Source: Pseudoalteromonas luteoviolacea S2607 (lineage in GTDB: Bacteria > Pseudomonadota > Gammaproteobacteria > Enterobacterales > Alteromonadaceae). Taken from it: DNA of 64,000 nucleotides. Positions 1 through 8,880 of this stretch are shown here, piece by piece. The notes below the pieces were generated by a model that did not search any database, was not told the origin of the DNA, and saw nothing but the letters and a program-made list of their open reading frames with translations. The stretch covers positions 62,001 through 126,000 of the forward strand of contig NZ_AUXV01000015.1 of the NCBI RefSeq assembly GCF_001625575.1, given 5' to 3'. Position 1 is the stretch's first letter. Every line of letters begins with the position of its first letter. A program made the translations under genes and the position numbers.

Positions 1-5
1 ATAAC

Positions 6-1526
6 TTAAAAGAACCCTAAAGGACTTTCACTATAGCTGACTAGAAGGTTTTTAGTTTGTTGGTAATGATCTAACGCTTTTTTGTGGGTCTCTCGGCCAA
101 TTCCTGAGCGCTTATAACCGCCAAATGCCGCATGGGCAGGATACATGTGATAGCAATTTGTCCACACTCTACCCGCTTCAATTTTACGACCAAATTGATA
201 TGCGCGATTCATATTCCGCGTCCAAACTCCAGCACCAAGGCCAAACTCGCTACTATTAGCCATTGCTAATGCTTCTGCCTCGTCTTTAAATGTGCACAGC
301 GAAATCACAGGTCCAAAAATTTCCTCTTGGAAAACTCGCATATCATTGTGACCTTTAAGCAGCGTTGGTTGAATATAATAACCTTGCTCAAACTCATTAT
401 CGAGTTTTTCAACCTCTCCTCCCAAGAGTACTTTTGCCCCCTCTTGCTTACCAATATCGATGTAGCTCAATATCTTATCAAACTGCGCCTGTGAAGCTTG
501 CGCCCCTACCATTGTTTCAGTATCTAATGGATTTCCACGCTTTATTTGCTGAGTCCGCTCGATCACTTTGGCGATGAACTCATCATAGATATCTTCTTGC
601 ACAAATAACCTAGACGGACACGTGCATACTTCGCCTTGATTAAAGTAAGCAAGTACAGCACCCTCAATACACTTACTTAAATACTCGTCATCTTTATCCA
701 TCACATCATTGAAATATATATTTGGTGATTTCCCACCCAATTCCACTGTAGACGGAATAATATTGTCTGCAGCACATTTCAAAATATGCGAACCAACTGG
801 TGTAGAGCCAGTGAATGCAATTTTAGCGATTCGATTGCTTGTGGCGAGCGCTTCTCCTGCTTCTTTACCGAACCCATTTACTATATTAAGTACCCCACTT
901 GGCAGTAAATCTTCAATCAATTCCACCAGCACTAAAATAGATACAGGTGTTTGTTCCGCAGGCTTTAAAACAACACAGTTACCAGCAGCCAGGGCCGGTG
1001 CAAGTTTCCATGCGGCCATAAGCAATGGAAAGTTCCAAGGGATGATCTGCCCAACGACACCCAATGGTTCATGAAAGTGATAGGCAACAGTGTGTTCGTC
1101 GATTTCTCCGATACTACCTTCTTGGGCACGGATACAGCCTGCAAAGTAACGAAAGTGGTCAGCTGCAAGTGGCACATCCGCGGCCAATGTTTCACGAATT
1201 GCTTTGCCGTTATCCCATGTCTCCGCCACAGCTAAGTACTCTAGATTCTCTTCGATACGGTCTGCAATTTTCAACAAAATGTTGCTGCGCTGAGTAACCG
1301 ACGTTGTACCCCACCGCTCTTTTGCCTGATGCGCTGCGTCTAGTGCCAGTGTTATATCTTTCTCGTTTGAACGCGCAACTTGGCAAAAACATTTGCCATT
1401 CACGGGGCTGATATTTTCAAAGTATGCACCATCGACTGGTGGGGTCCATTTTCCGCCAATATAATTCTCATACTGAGATTTAAAATTCACAATGGCTTCT
1501 GGTGAATTAGGATTAGCATAAATCAT
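6..1526 (-). CDS. NAD(P)-dependent aldehyde dehydrogenase (AldB/ExaC type)
   Basis: This 506-residue protein is a full-length aldehyde dehydrogenase that oxidises an aldehyde to the acid with NAD(P)+ in the cytoplasm. The nucleotide-fold loop PWNFPL near 165, the general base Glu262 in VELGGKSP, and the catalytic Cys301 in [12 protein letters not shown] are all present. The double-cysteine CTCPSR form is typical of the AldB/ExaC acetaldehyde branch. The ATG is preceded by GAAGAGGC. It diverges from an AraC-family gene starting 153 bases away, which probably controls it. The exact substrate (acetaldehyde or another short aldehyde) is inferred from the motif only. Confidence 0.93.
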   Translation of the reverse strand: MIYANPNSPEAIVNFKSQYENYIGGKWTPPVDGAYFENISPVNGKCFCQVARSNEKDITLALDAAHQAKERWGTTSVTQRSNILLKIADRIEENLEYLAVAETWDNGKAIRETLAADVPLAADHFRYFAGCIRAQEGSIGEIDEHTVAYHFHEPLGVVGQIIPWNFPLLMAAWKLAPALAAGNCVVLKPAEQTPVSILVLVELIEDLLPSGVLNIVNGFGKEAGEALATSNRIAKIAFTGSTPVGSHILKCAADNIIPSTVELGGKSPNIYFNDVMDKDDEYLSKCIEGAVLAYFNQGEVCTCPSRLFVQEDIYDEFIAKVIERTQQIKRGNPLDTETMVGAQASQAQFDKILSYIDIGKQEGAKVLLGGEVEKLDNEFEQGYYIQPTLLKGHNDMRVFQEEIFGPVISLCTFKDEAEALAMANSSEFGLGAGVWTRNMNRAYQFGRKIEAGRVWTNCYHMYPAHAAFGGYKRSGIGRETHKKALDHYQQTKNLLVSYSESPLGFF

Positions 1527-1562
1527 AAGTGCCTCTTCAATTCGATGTTGTCATTAATTATT

Positions 1563-1588
1563 GGCCACATTAACGTGGTCTTTTTTTT
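1563..1588 (+). terminator. Terminator-like hairpin with T8 tract
   Basis: GGCCAC and GTGGTC pair (one G-T wobble) around a six-base loop and are followed by eight T. No plus-strand gene ends to the left, so it could stop antisense transcription into the aldehyde dehydrogenase or insulate the araC-type promoter just downstream. Confidence 0.4.
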
Positions 1589-1595
1589 CATTTGA

Positions 1596-1624
1596 TTGAC
1601 ATTAATAAAAAGGCAGATTAAAAA
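1596..1624 (+). promoter_or_regulatory. Candidate promoter of the AraC-type gene
   Basis: A perfect TTGACA -35 hexamer is at 1596-1601. The best -10 match at the right distance is only TAAAAA or TTAAAA, so this is a weak sigma70 match, as would fit an activator-dependent promoter. Confidence 0.3.
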
Positions 1625-1679
1625 CTTAACAATCCGTACAAAAAGTTTGCGCACGAGTCCAAACAAGGAACATACATAG

Positions 1680-2591
1680 ATGCTAGAACAACTGAACAAG
1701 CAAAGACAAAAAGTTTCTTCATTGGTTGAGAATCGGGTTCATTTTGCAGCCAAAGATGTTGAGCTAAGTATCTATGATACTTATGAAAATGCAGAACGCA
1801 TTCGTCTGTGTTCCAGTGAGGTTTTATTTTGCGGAATGTTAGCGGGTAAAAAAGTCATGCATGTCGACAGCTGCGACTACCATAAACCATTTTTGCCAAA
1901 TGAGAGTTTCGTACTTGCACCGCATCAAGCTGTTTATATCGATTTCCCAACAGCCTGTTTAGATAAACCTACCACGTGCCTTGCAATTGAAATAAGTAAA
2001 GACAAAATTACGTCTGTGGCGGATAGGCTCAACTGTGAGTACCCGACACAACAAAGCCACTTTGAATACCATAATGAGCTAGTGCACAATGAGCATAACG
2101 CACAAACTCAGCAGTTGCTAAACCGGCTGATACAGCTCTTTAGCGAAAATGACCCACAACGTGCCTTTTACATAGATTTGGCGTTAAACGAATTGGTCGC
2201 ACGGTTATTGCAACAGCAAAGTCGTGACTTTTTATTTAAACAAATAAGCCACGGTCATTTCAGTACAGGCATACATGCCGCAATTGATTATTTGCAAAAA
2301 GACTTGTCGCAACATTTGAACATTGAGCAGCTTTCAAAAATTGCATGTATGAGTCGCAGCAAATTCTTTGATCAGTTTAAAGCTATGATGGGCACGACAC
2401 CTCAGCAATGGTTGCATGGGCAAAGGTTAATGTCTGCTCGTGACCAACTCAAACAAGGTCAAAATGTGACAAGCGTCGCGTTTGCGCTGGGGTTTAGCCA
2501 CCCCAGCCAATTGAGTCGAAGTTTTAAAAAAGCATTTAACCAAACCCCGAAACAATTCCAAACGCAGCACCTAAATAGCAATCAAGACTAA
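1680..2591 (+). CDS. AraC-family transcriptional regulator
   Basis: This 303-residue protein has an N-terminal sensing domain of about 190 residues and a C-terminal AraC double helix-turn-helix (about 200-297). The latter includes LSKIACMSRSKFFDQFK as first recognition region and VAFALGFSHPSQLSRSFKKAF as family signature. AAGGAA lies 9-10 bases before the ATG. It diverges from the aldehyde dehydrogenase at 6-1526, the usual arrangement for a local activator, so it is probably an aldehyde- or alcohol-responsive regulator of that gene. The inducer cannot be read from the sequence. Its stop overlaps the end of the convergent flavodoxin-like gene by four bases. Confidence 0.88.
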   Translation: MLEQLNKQRQKVSSLVENRVHFAAKDVELSIYDTYENAERIRLCSSEVLFCGMLAGKKVMHVDSCDYHKPFLPNESFVLAPHQAVYIDFPTACLDKPTTCLAIEISKDKITSVADRLNCEYPTQQSHFEYHNELVHNEHNAQTQQLLNRLIQLFSENDPQRAFYIDLALNELVARLLQQQSRDFLFKQISHGHFSTGIHAAIDYLQKDLSQHLNIEQLSKIACMSRSKFFDQFKAMMGTTPQQWLHGQRLMSARDQLKQGQNVTSVAFALGFSHPSQLSRSFKKAFNQTPKQFQTQHLNSNQD

Positions 2592-3043
2592 GGCTGTGCT
2601 TGAAATTGCCTATGGTGAGTACCTTTAAGTGTCATCCCTAAATACTCAAATGTTTTTTGCAGCATTTCTATAAAGGCATTGGGTGCATCTTTATGAATAG
2701 ATGTAGATAATATAGAAAAATGTTTGTCACGCAGTGCTCTAAGCTCAGGCTGAAGTACATCGTCATCCATAAATTCAGTGATACGATCAATAAACGCCTT
2801 CATTCTCGGCGTGACGGCATACCAATATACAGGGGATGCAAAAACCACATGATCATACTGTAAAACCGCTCGGAATAAGCCCCTAAAATCATCATCTTTG
2901 TTGGCGTGCTCATAGCTATAGTCATGAATTATATAGTCATCTAAAAAAAGCGTCTGGGCATTGTACTCACGCGCTAGCTCCTCTACTGCGTGCGCCGTGT
3001 TACCATTTTTGCTTGCACTTGAGTACACAATTATTGTCTTCAA
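2588..3043 (-). CDS. Flavodoxin-fold NAD(P)H-dependent oxidoreductase
   Basis: The 151-residue protein has a flavodoxin-like fold. The N-terminal beta strand and phosphate-binding loop read IIVYSSASKNGNTAHAVEEL, and FASPVYWYAVTPRMKAFIDR is the usual FMN-contact and helix segment of the NAD(P)H-dependent FMN reductase/quinone reductase group. It should use FMN to reduce quinones or similar acceptors in the cytoplasm. Its promoter carries a SoxR-type operator with 19-bp spacing (3073-3103), and it diverges from soxR. This makes it a probable redox-cycling-drug defence gene, as seen for SoxR regulons outside the enterics. The substrate is not known. Confidence 0.82.
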   Translation of the reverse strand: MKTIIVYSSASKNGNTAHAVEELAREYNAQTLFLDDYIIHDYSYEHANKDDDFRGLFRAVLQYDHVVFASPVYWYAVTPRMKAFIDRITEFMDDDVLQPELRALRDKHFSILSTSIHKDAPNAFIEMLQKTFEYLGMTLKGTHHRQFQAQP

Positions 3044-3072
3044 AGTTATTCTCCTATGGTTGATTTGCTGCT

Positions 3073-3103
3073 AGGCTAAAACCTCAACCTAGCTTTAGGT
3101 AAA
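3073..3103 (-). promoter_or_regulatory. SoxR-type promoter and operator
   Basis: Read on the minus strand, TTTACC (-35, 3098-3103) and TAGCCT (-10, 3073-3078) are separated by exactly 19 bp. The spacer region holds a near-palindrome, ACCTCAA-N6-TTTAGGT on the plus strand at 3081-3100. The same hexamer, spacing and dyad are known from the E. coli soxS promoter. The site lies between soxR and the flavodoxin-like gene and points toward the latter. It may also repress soxR itself. Confidence 0.75.
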
Positions 3104-3137
3104 GAATTTTTTAAGCATTTTTTCAAGGGGCTATAAA

Positions 3138-3638
3138 ATGACTGTGGCAAGTGAAAGAGATGAACCCAGGCTCAGTGTAGGGCAAGTGGCCAAGCGTGCA
3201 GACGTCGCGGTTTCTACATTGCACTTTTATGAAACTAAGGGCCTGATCCGCAGTTGGCGCAACGCGGGAAACCAAAGGCGATACAAAAAAGACGTTTTAC
3301 GGCGTATTGCAGTAATCAAAGCAGGGCAGAAAATGGGAATTTCGTTAATCGAGATAAAACAGACCCTATCCACCCTGCCCGAAAGCCGAACCCCAAATAA
3401 AGAAGACTGGGCAAGAATGTCACGCTTTTGGCAGGCACAATTAGATGAAAAAATTGCTTACATGATGCGTGTAAGAGAAATGGTCGACGGCTGCATTGGT
3501 TGTGGGTGTTTATCGATGAAATCATGCCCCATGTACAACCCTGAGGATATTGTAGCTACAGAAGCTAATGGTGCAGTCTGGCTTGACCACCCAGAGCAAG
3601 CCAAGGCGGCAAAAAATTGCTATGATAGCCAAAATTAA
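3138..3638 (+). CDS. soxR: Redox-sensitive MerR-family activator SoxR
   Basis: The 166-residue protein has a MerR helix-turn-helix near residues 12-45 (VGQVAKRADVAVSTLHFYE), a dimerisation helix, and a C-terminal [2Fe-2S] motif with Cys119, Cys122, Cys124 and Cys130, as in E. coli SoxR. Oxidation of the cluster by superoxide or redox-cycling compounds activates transcription from promoters with overlong spacers. AAGGGG precedes the ATG. No soxS is visible, so it probably acts directly on targets such as the adjacent flavodoxin-like gene. The following DUF885 lipoprotein begins 17 bases after its stop and could be co-transcribed. Confidence 0.95.
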   Translation: MTVASERDEPRLSVGQVAKRADVAVSTLHFYETKGLIRSWRNAGNQRRYKKDVLRRIAVIKAGQKMGISLIEIKQTLSTLPESRTPNKEDWARMSRFWQAQLDEKIAYMMRVREMVDGCIGCGCLSMKSCPMYNPEDIVATEANGAVWLDHPEQAKAAKNCYDSQN

Positions 3639-3655
3639 AAAATAGGAACAAGCGA

Positions 3656-5440
3656 ATGAAAAAGACCGCGCTCACCCTTGCTGTCGCTGCTGCTCTCACG
3701 TTGGCAGGCTGTACTTCAACTAATTCAACGACTGAGACTCAGTCAAAGCCTATAGCACAAGTTACGCAAAACCAAACATTCAAGGTATTTTCAGAGCAAT
3801 TTATTGAAGACTTATGGCGCCAATACCCCGAGTACTCTCAGTACGCAGGCTATGGAAAATATGATGATGTCATTACCATTCCAAATTCAGCAACACGCGC
3901 GAGCAACGTCAAATTCAGCAAAGAAAAACTCGCCGAGCTATACAGCTTTGATCTCAATACGCTAAGTGGCAACCAAAAAACCGATTATTACTTAATCGAA
4001 AACAGCTTGAAAAAAGCGATTTGGGACATCGAAAAGTTTAAGGGCTGGCAATGGAACCCGTCTAACTACAACGTCTCATACGGTTTTGCAAGCATCTTAA
4101 ACAGTCGCTTCAAGTCAGAAGCTGAAAAGTACAAAACGGTATTAGAGCGACTAAAGTTTGTGCCTGATTATTATGCTGCGGCACAGGAAAACATTGACAC
4201 ACCAACACTTGAATACACTCAATTGGCCATTGCTCAGAATCAAGGTGCCTTCTCAGTGTTAAAAGATGATTTGCTTGAGCAAGTCGATGCATCTGAGGAG
4301 CTCACAGCGACAGAAAAAGCACTGTTTAAAACACGCTTTGCAGATGCTAAAACAGCAATCAATGGTTATATAGACTTTTTAACTAAGCTTGAGACTGAGC
4401 TGGCCGAAAATGGCAAAGCGCGTAGCTTTAGGATCGGTGAAGAGTTATACGAAGAGAAGTTTGCATTTGATATCCAGTCAGGTTACTCAGCAAAAAAAAT
4501 GTATGAAAAAGCACTTGCAGACAAAGCCCGAGTAACCAAAGAAATGGTTAGACTCACCGACCAGCTTTGGCCTAAATACTTCGCTGATACCCAAAGACCA
4601 GCTGATGATACACAAGCGATCTCAAAGCTCATTAAACACCTGTCACAAAATCATGTTGCAAAAGAAAATTTCGTAACCGAAATAAAACGTCAGATCCCAT
4701 TACTAGAAAAGTTTGTAATGGAAAAAGACTTGATCACGCTTGATCCAGAACGTCCACTTGTAGTGCGTGAGACGCCAGAATACATGCGCGGATTTGCAAT
4801 GGCATCGATTTCTTCGCCAGGCCCTTACGACAGCAAAGAAAATACTTATTACAACGTCGAGCCATTGGAGTTGCGCAGCGAGGAGCAAGCAAGCTCAATA
4901 TTGAGAGAGTACAACCACTGGATTTTACAGATCCTCAATATCCATGAGGCAGTCCCAGGCCACTACACCCAGCTTGTATACGCTAACAAATCTCCTTCAT
5001 TGGTGAAAAGCATCTTGCGTAATGGCGCAATGATCGAAGGTTGGGCGGTGTACACTGAACGCATGATGCTAGAGGAAGGCTATGGTGATCACGAGCCTGA
5101 AATGTGGCTTATGTACTACAAGTGGAACTTGCGTGTTATCTGCAACACCATTTTAGATTATGGCATTCAAGTAAAAGGAATTAGCCGTGACGAGGGCCTT
5201 GATCTGTTAATGAATGGTGCATTTCAAGAACGTGCTGAGGCCGAAGGTAAATGGCGTCGTGCGACATTAAGCCAAGTGCAATTAACCAGTTATTACAGCG
5301 GCTATCGTGAAATCTATGATTTACGTGAAAAGCAAAAAGAGAAACTAGGTAAAGATTTTGACTTAAAAGCTTTCCATGAAGAATTCTTGAGTTATGGTAG
5401 TGCACCAGTCAAATACATCAATCAACTGATGAACGACTAA
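3656..5440 (+). CDS. DUF885-family lipoprotein, putative metallopeptidase
   Basis: The 594-residue protein starts with a lipoprotein signal peptide (lipobox LAGC, Cys19) and so is probably membrane-anchored in the envelope. The rest is a DUF885 domain. HEAVPGHYTQ near residue 430 carries the HExxPGH motif of this family, which resembles a zinc-peptidase active site. EGWAVYTERMMLEEG and the C-terminal QERAEAEGKWRR segment are also conserved in the family. Length is normal. AGGAA lies before the ATG, and it may share a transcript with soxR. A terminator follows at 5454. Peptidase activity is inferred from the family; no substrate is known. Confidence 0.88.
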   Translation: MKKTALTLAVAAALTLAGCTSTNSTTETQSKPIAQVTQNQTFKVFSEQFIEDLWRQYPEYSQYAGYGKYDDVITIPNSATRASNVKFSKEKLAELYSFDLNTLSGNQKTDYYLIENSLKKAIWDIEKFKGWQWNPSNYNVSYGFASILNSRFKSEAEKYKTVLERLKFVPDYYAAAQENIDTPTLEYTQLAIAQNQGAFSVLKDDLLEQVDASEELTATEKALFKTRFADAKTAINGYIDFLTKLETELAENGKARSFRIGEELYEEKFAFDIQSGYSAKKMYEKALADKARVTKEMVRLTDQLWPKYFADTQRPADDTQAISKLIKHLSQNHVAKENFVTEIKRQIPLLEKFVMEKDLITLDPERPLVVRETPEYMRGFAMASISSPGPYDSKENTYYNVEPLELRSEEQASSILREYNHWILQILNIHEAVPGHYTQLVYANKSPSLVKSILRNGAMIEGWAVYTERMMLEEGYGDHEPEMWLMYYKWNLRVICNTILDYGIQVKGISRDEGLDLLMNGAFQERAEAEGKWRRATLSQVQLTSYYSGYREIYDLREKQKEKLGKDFDLKAFHEEFLSYGSAPVKYINQLMND

Positions 5441-5453
5441 GCACACCACGCAG

Positions 5454-5476
5454 AGCCCCTAAATGGGGCTTTATTT
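5454..5476 (+). terminator. Rho-independent terminator after the DUF885 gene
   Basis: AGCCCC and GGGGCT form a six-base GC stem around a five-base loop and are followed by TTATTT, 14 bases after the stop codon. Confidence 0.75.
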
Positions 5477-5681
5477 CATTTAGGTCGCAGACTCCCTTTA
5501 TAATCCCACCCGTTTCAAGTTGACTGAAACCACGATTACTCATCTTACTACAGGCTGTGACAGCTCTAATCGTTACGCATTTTGGAGCCCCAACAAAATT
5601 GTCATAAATAAAACTATAAATTAGCTAAATATTTGAAAAACTTCCCCGTCTTTATTCTCAGTAAGTCAACAAGGAACCATT

Positions 5682-7151
5682 ATGAAATACGTATCACACT
5701 TACTTGGCGGGGTCGCGTTCGCGTTATCTGTTACTGCCAATGCTTCTGTTTTTCCAGATCCACAAAACCTACTTACTCATTACTTGAGCGGTCAACCTAC
5801 AGACGGGGATGCTCCGTTGACGGCCAGTATGGGCTATTTTGAAGAGCACGATCAAGCTCTAAGAGAAATGCTTAGCAACAACTCTCCTGAAATTGAGCGC
5901 ATCTTACGTGGGGCAAGCTACTGCTATGCTGCAGTCGCGACTAAACCAGCTGTTACTCAACTACCTAAGCTATTTAGCCAAGACGGACAATGCAAAAAAG
6001 TACAAGCACACACCGCTGCAAGAGGCTGGTATTACACTGACGCACAATGTACACGCGCAATTGAATATAAAAATGAAACAGACACAGCGTTTTGCCTCAG
6101 AGAGTTTGACTACAAAGCTGAAAAATATGGCAGTAGTGAAGATCTAAACTATGTACGCGATGCATGGATGCCAGGTTATAGCGCAACGCTTCCCGTTACA
6201 ACTCGCCCACAAAACTTCTCTGAAGTGCCTTTGGTACAGCGTACGACTTATAAAACAACATACAGTGAACGAGGAGCTTGCCACCTAGAAATGCGTGTTT
6301 ATAAAAACGCTAACAATCATAACGCCACACCGCTTATGATGATCCATGGTGGAGGTTGGTTAGAAAGATTGGGCACTGCGCGTACCGCTGAAGCACAAAT
6401 AGCACAATTCACCGATGCCGGATTCGTGGTCTATATGCCTTATTATCGCCTAGTTGAAGATAGAGAAGCAGGACCTGCGTGTAACCAAGTTAGCATCGAA
6501 GACAGCAAGCACGATATTCGCGACGCTTACTTGTGGGCCCTGTTCAACAACTACAAATATACTCAAAGTAATAAGTCTATTCGCTTAACCGGTCAATCCG
6601 CTGGCGGTCATATGTCGGTGTGGTTGTCTCAGCAATTTCCGTTTATGGTAGAGAAAATTGCGCCAATGTTCCCAGTGCCTGACTTTGCACACCAGCTAAA
6701 GGAGGTACAAGACGGTACTTATGTGCACGGTTATATAGAGAGAATGATTGCCATCTTGTCTGGTAAGTCAGACTGGCGAGAGTTAACTGGTAATGAAGCT
6801 GTCATCGTCAACAATAGCTTGCTCGAATATATCGAAGATTACCCGTTTTTAGCACCTGATATGTTCATTAGCCATGGTATGGCCGACACCATCGTATCCC
6901 CTAGTCAATCATTGAGACTGTGTAACGCATTAGCAGGTGACATCCTAAATGGTCCAGCACAGGTCAATGAATTAGCGTTTACAAAACAATATGCGCAGAT
7001 CCAATGCCGCACTGGCAGTGAGTTGCATTTACTGGAAAAAGCCAATCACCATTTTGATGGCTGCGGTTTAGGTTTATGTGATGTAGGTGGTGCGGACGGT
7101 CTAGCCTCTACACAAGCACTCATCACCAATATGATCGAATGGTTAAAGTAA
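5682..7151 (+). CDS. Secreted alpha/beta-hydrolase (esterase/lipase-like)
   Basis: The 489-residue protein has a signal peptide ending near residue 23 (SVTANA-S) and is probably periplasmic or secreted. The hydrolase domain shows the oxyanion-hole motif HGGGW near 221 and the nucleophile elbow GQSAGG near 304, with the Ser about 306. An acid-loop region SHGMADTIVSPS precedes the candidate catalytic His in KANHHFDGCG near 454. This resembles the hormone-sensitive-lipase/carboxylesterase group with an extra N-terminal region of about 190 residues. Several cysteines suggest disulphides. AAGGAAC precedes the ATG. It stands alone with its own terminator. Substrate unknown. Confidence 0.83.
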   Translation: MKYVSHLLGGVAFALSVTANASVFPDPQNLLTHYLSGQPTDGDAPLTASMGYFEEHDQALREMLSNNSPEIERILRGASYCYAAVATKPAVTQLPKLFSQDGQCKKVQAHTAARGWYYTDAQCTRAIEYKNETDTAFCLREFDYKAEKYGSSEDLNYVRDAWMPGYSATLPVTTRPQNFSEVPLVQRTTYKTTYSERGACHLEMRVYKNANNHNATPLMMIHGGGWLERLGTARTAEAQIAQFTDAGFVVYMPYYRLVEDREAGPACNQVSIEDSKHDIRDAYLWALFNNYKYTQSNKSIRLTGQSAGGHMSVWLSQQFPFMVEKIAPMFPVPDFAHQLKEVQDGTYVHGYIERMIAILSGKSDWRELTGNEAVIVNNSLLEYIEDYPFLAPDMFISHGMADTIVSPSQSLRLCNALAGDILNGPAQVNELAFTKQYAQIQCRTGSELHLLEKANHHFDGCGLGLCDVGGADGLASTQALITNMIEWLK

Positions 7152-7174
7152 ATCAACCCGATTAAAAATTATGT

Positions 7175-7192
7175 CCTCGTTTTTTAACGAGG
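7175..7192. repeat. Short perfect hairpin CCTCGTT/AACGAGG
   Basis: A seven-base perfect stem with a TTTT loop lies 23 bases after the hydrolase stop. No T tract follows, so it may protect the 3' end rather than terminate. Confidence 0.5.
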
Positions 7193-7243
7193 CATCCTCA
7201 CTGGGCCACACAGTTTAAAGTGGCAAAACAATGATACCTACCA

Positions 7244-7270
7244 AAGCAAGGCCTTAGCCTTGCTTTTTTG
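7244..7270 (+). terminator. Rho-independent terminator
   Basis: AAGCAAGG and CCTTGCTT pair around a six-base loop and run into a T tract (TTTTTTG). It ends the secreted hydrolase transcript and separates it from the convergent MAPEG gene. Confidence 0.8.
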
Positions 7271-7288
7271 TTGTAACTATCGAGCTCG

Positions 7289-7714
7289 TTACAGTCCACC
7301 TTTGCCTAACGACATTAAGACGAACCACACACTCCAACCTATAAACAAACTTAAGCTCGACAAGCCAAACGCGTAGGTACGGCGTCTAATATTTGTACCA
7401 CGTACATGCTCATAACAATGCCAATATCTTGCTAAGACGAAGACAGCCGATAACACGAACCATCCCAACCCCGAAGCACCTTCAACATGCAGTAACAGTA
7501 ATAAACAGATAAATAACACGGGCTGTTGGTACTGATTGTCATAACTGTTGCCCAGCAATCGTGTCCGAGTACTCATTTCTTCTTTTAGTACAAAATTCAC
7601 TGCATTTAACGACAGCTCTTTGCGTCGAACCGCTTTGATACGCATGCAAGCAGTCGCCAACCAAAGCCAGAGAAACAGTATAATCAGAGTAAAAATTGGG
7701 TATTGAATCCACAT
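7289..7714 (-). CDS. MAPEG-family integral membrane protein
   Basis: The 141-residue protein has four hydrophobic segments and the layout of bacterial MAPEG proteins. After the first membrane helix it has RRKELSLNAVNFV, then an RLLGNSYDNQYQQPVLFICLL-type segment and a YWHCYEHVRGTNIRRRTYAFG stretch. The N-Q-P element is characteristic. Eukaryotic relatives are glutathione-dependent membrane enzymes; the bacterial role is mostly unknown. AAGGAAATAACAG precedes the ATG. It diverges from a GlxA-type regulator 94 bases away, which may control it. Confidence 0.82.
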   Translation of the reverse strand: MWIQYPIFTLIILFLWLWLATACMRIKAVRRKELSLNAVNFVLKEEMSTRTRLLGNSYDNQYQQPVLFICLLLLLHVEGASGLGWFVLSAVFVLARYWHCYEHVRGTNIRRRTYAFGLSSLSLFIGWSVWFVLMSLGKGGL

Positions 7715-7808
7715 CTGTTATTTCCTTTTGTTAAGTGTATGACTACTTTACAAGTACCTCCGCGCGCCCTAAAGTGGCACTAGCGACACATTTCGAGGTA
7801 AAAACGAC

Positions 7809-8777
7809 ATGAAAGTAGTGCTTCTATGTCAAAAAGGCGTTATGGCCAGTGCCTTAACGGGCATCGTTGATGTACTCAATGTAACCAACCGTGTGATTAA
7901 GAAGGAGTTCTATCGGTGGCAAATCGTTGCTCTGGAAGACAAAGAGATAACGAGCAGCCAAGGGCTTGTTTTTAAAGCAGACTGTCTACTGAGCGAATTA
8001 ACTGATTTTGATGTTTTAGTCGTTATTGGCAGCCAGTATCAAAATGATAAACAGCTATGGCAAGAGTGCCAGTTATTTTCACAATATAAAAAGGTACTGC
8101 ATGGCAAGCTGAAAAATAAATCGCACTCAACACTCGTAGCAGGGTGTTGCGGCGTTGCCTATGCCGCGGCATTAGACCTATTGAGCGACCAGAAATTTAC
8201 AGCGAGCTGGTGGCTCGAAGCTTTTTTTAATCGTTATTATCCACACTTAAAACTAGACACGAAACCAATTTACCTGTGCGATCAAAACTTGTATACCGCA
8301 GGAGCTGCACATAGTTACATGTATGTTGTTCTGGCTTTGATAACTCAACAAATCGGAAGCAATGTCGCTAATAAGGTCGCAAACTGGCTTGCAATACCTG
8401 AACCCCAACTTCACCAAACTGCATTTTTGATGAGTAGTGCACTCGAGCAGCACAAAGACGCTACAGTACTTAAGGTGCAGCAACATATTAAAAATCAACT
8501 TAAAACTCAGCATTCGCTCCAGCAGTTGTCTTTATTAGCCTGTGTTTCAGAACGCACGCTCATCAGGCGTTTTAAGTCTGCTATCGGTATGACGCCATTT
8601 GAATATATCCGCTTACTTCGACTTGAAAGAGCCAAAGAAGAACTGATCTATTCTAACCAGCGAATTGGTGACATAGCGGCATCGGTTGGTTACCAAGACA
8701 CTCAGGCCCTCGCAAAACAGTTTAAACGACATTTTGGGAAGTCTATTAACGAAATACGCGCTCAGCTCTCATTTTAA
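7809..8777 (+). CDS. GlxA-type AraC regulator with DJ-1/PfpI domain
   Basis: This 322-residue protein has an N-terminal DJ-1/PfpI-like domain (about 1-170; nucleophile-elbow region VAGCCGVAYAAALDLL) fused to a C-terminal AraC DNA-binding domain (about 225-322; ACVSERTLIRRFKSAIGMTPFEYIRLLRLERAK and IAASVGYQDTQALAKQFKR regions). Such proteins are transcription activators in which the PfpI domain usually serves ligand sensing, not catalysis. GAGGT precedes the ATG. It diverges from the MAPEG gene and precedes a DUF1624 membrane protein gene by about 100 bases, but an inverted repeat separates it from the latter. Target and inducer unknown. Confidence 0.87.
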   Translation: MKVVLLCQKGVMASALTGIVDVLNVTNRVIKKEFYRWQIVALEDKEITSSQGLVFKADCLLSELTDFDVLVVIGSQYQNDKQLWQECQLFSQYKKVLHGKLKNKSHSTLVAGCCGVAYAAALDLLSDQKFTASWWLEAFFNRYYPHLKLDTKPIYLCDQNLYTAGAAHSYMYVVLALITQQIGSNVANKVANWLAIPEPQLHQTAFLMSSALEQHKDATVLKVQQHIKNQLKTQHSLQQLSLLACVSERTLIRRFKSAIGMTPFEYIRLLRLERAKEELIYSNQRIGDIAASVGYQDTQALAKQFKRHFGKSINEIRAQLSF

Positions 8778-8827
8778 TAGCGATACCAGCTATACATCTG
8801 CGAATATAAAACACAAAAATGTTTATA

Positions 8828-8862
8828 TATTGTTTTTTATTTGTTAAAAATAAAAAACAATA
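8828..8862 (+). terminator. AT-rich inverted repeat after the GlxA-type gene
   Basis: Two 15-base arms (starting TATTGTTTTTTATTT) are perfect complements around a five-base loop. The stem is very AT-rich and no further T tract follows, so it may act as a weak terminator. Confidence 0.45.
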
Positions 8863-8880
8863 AGCAGCGAGGCTTGAAAT

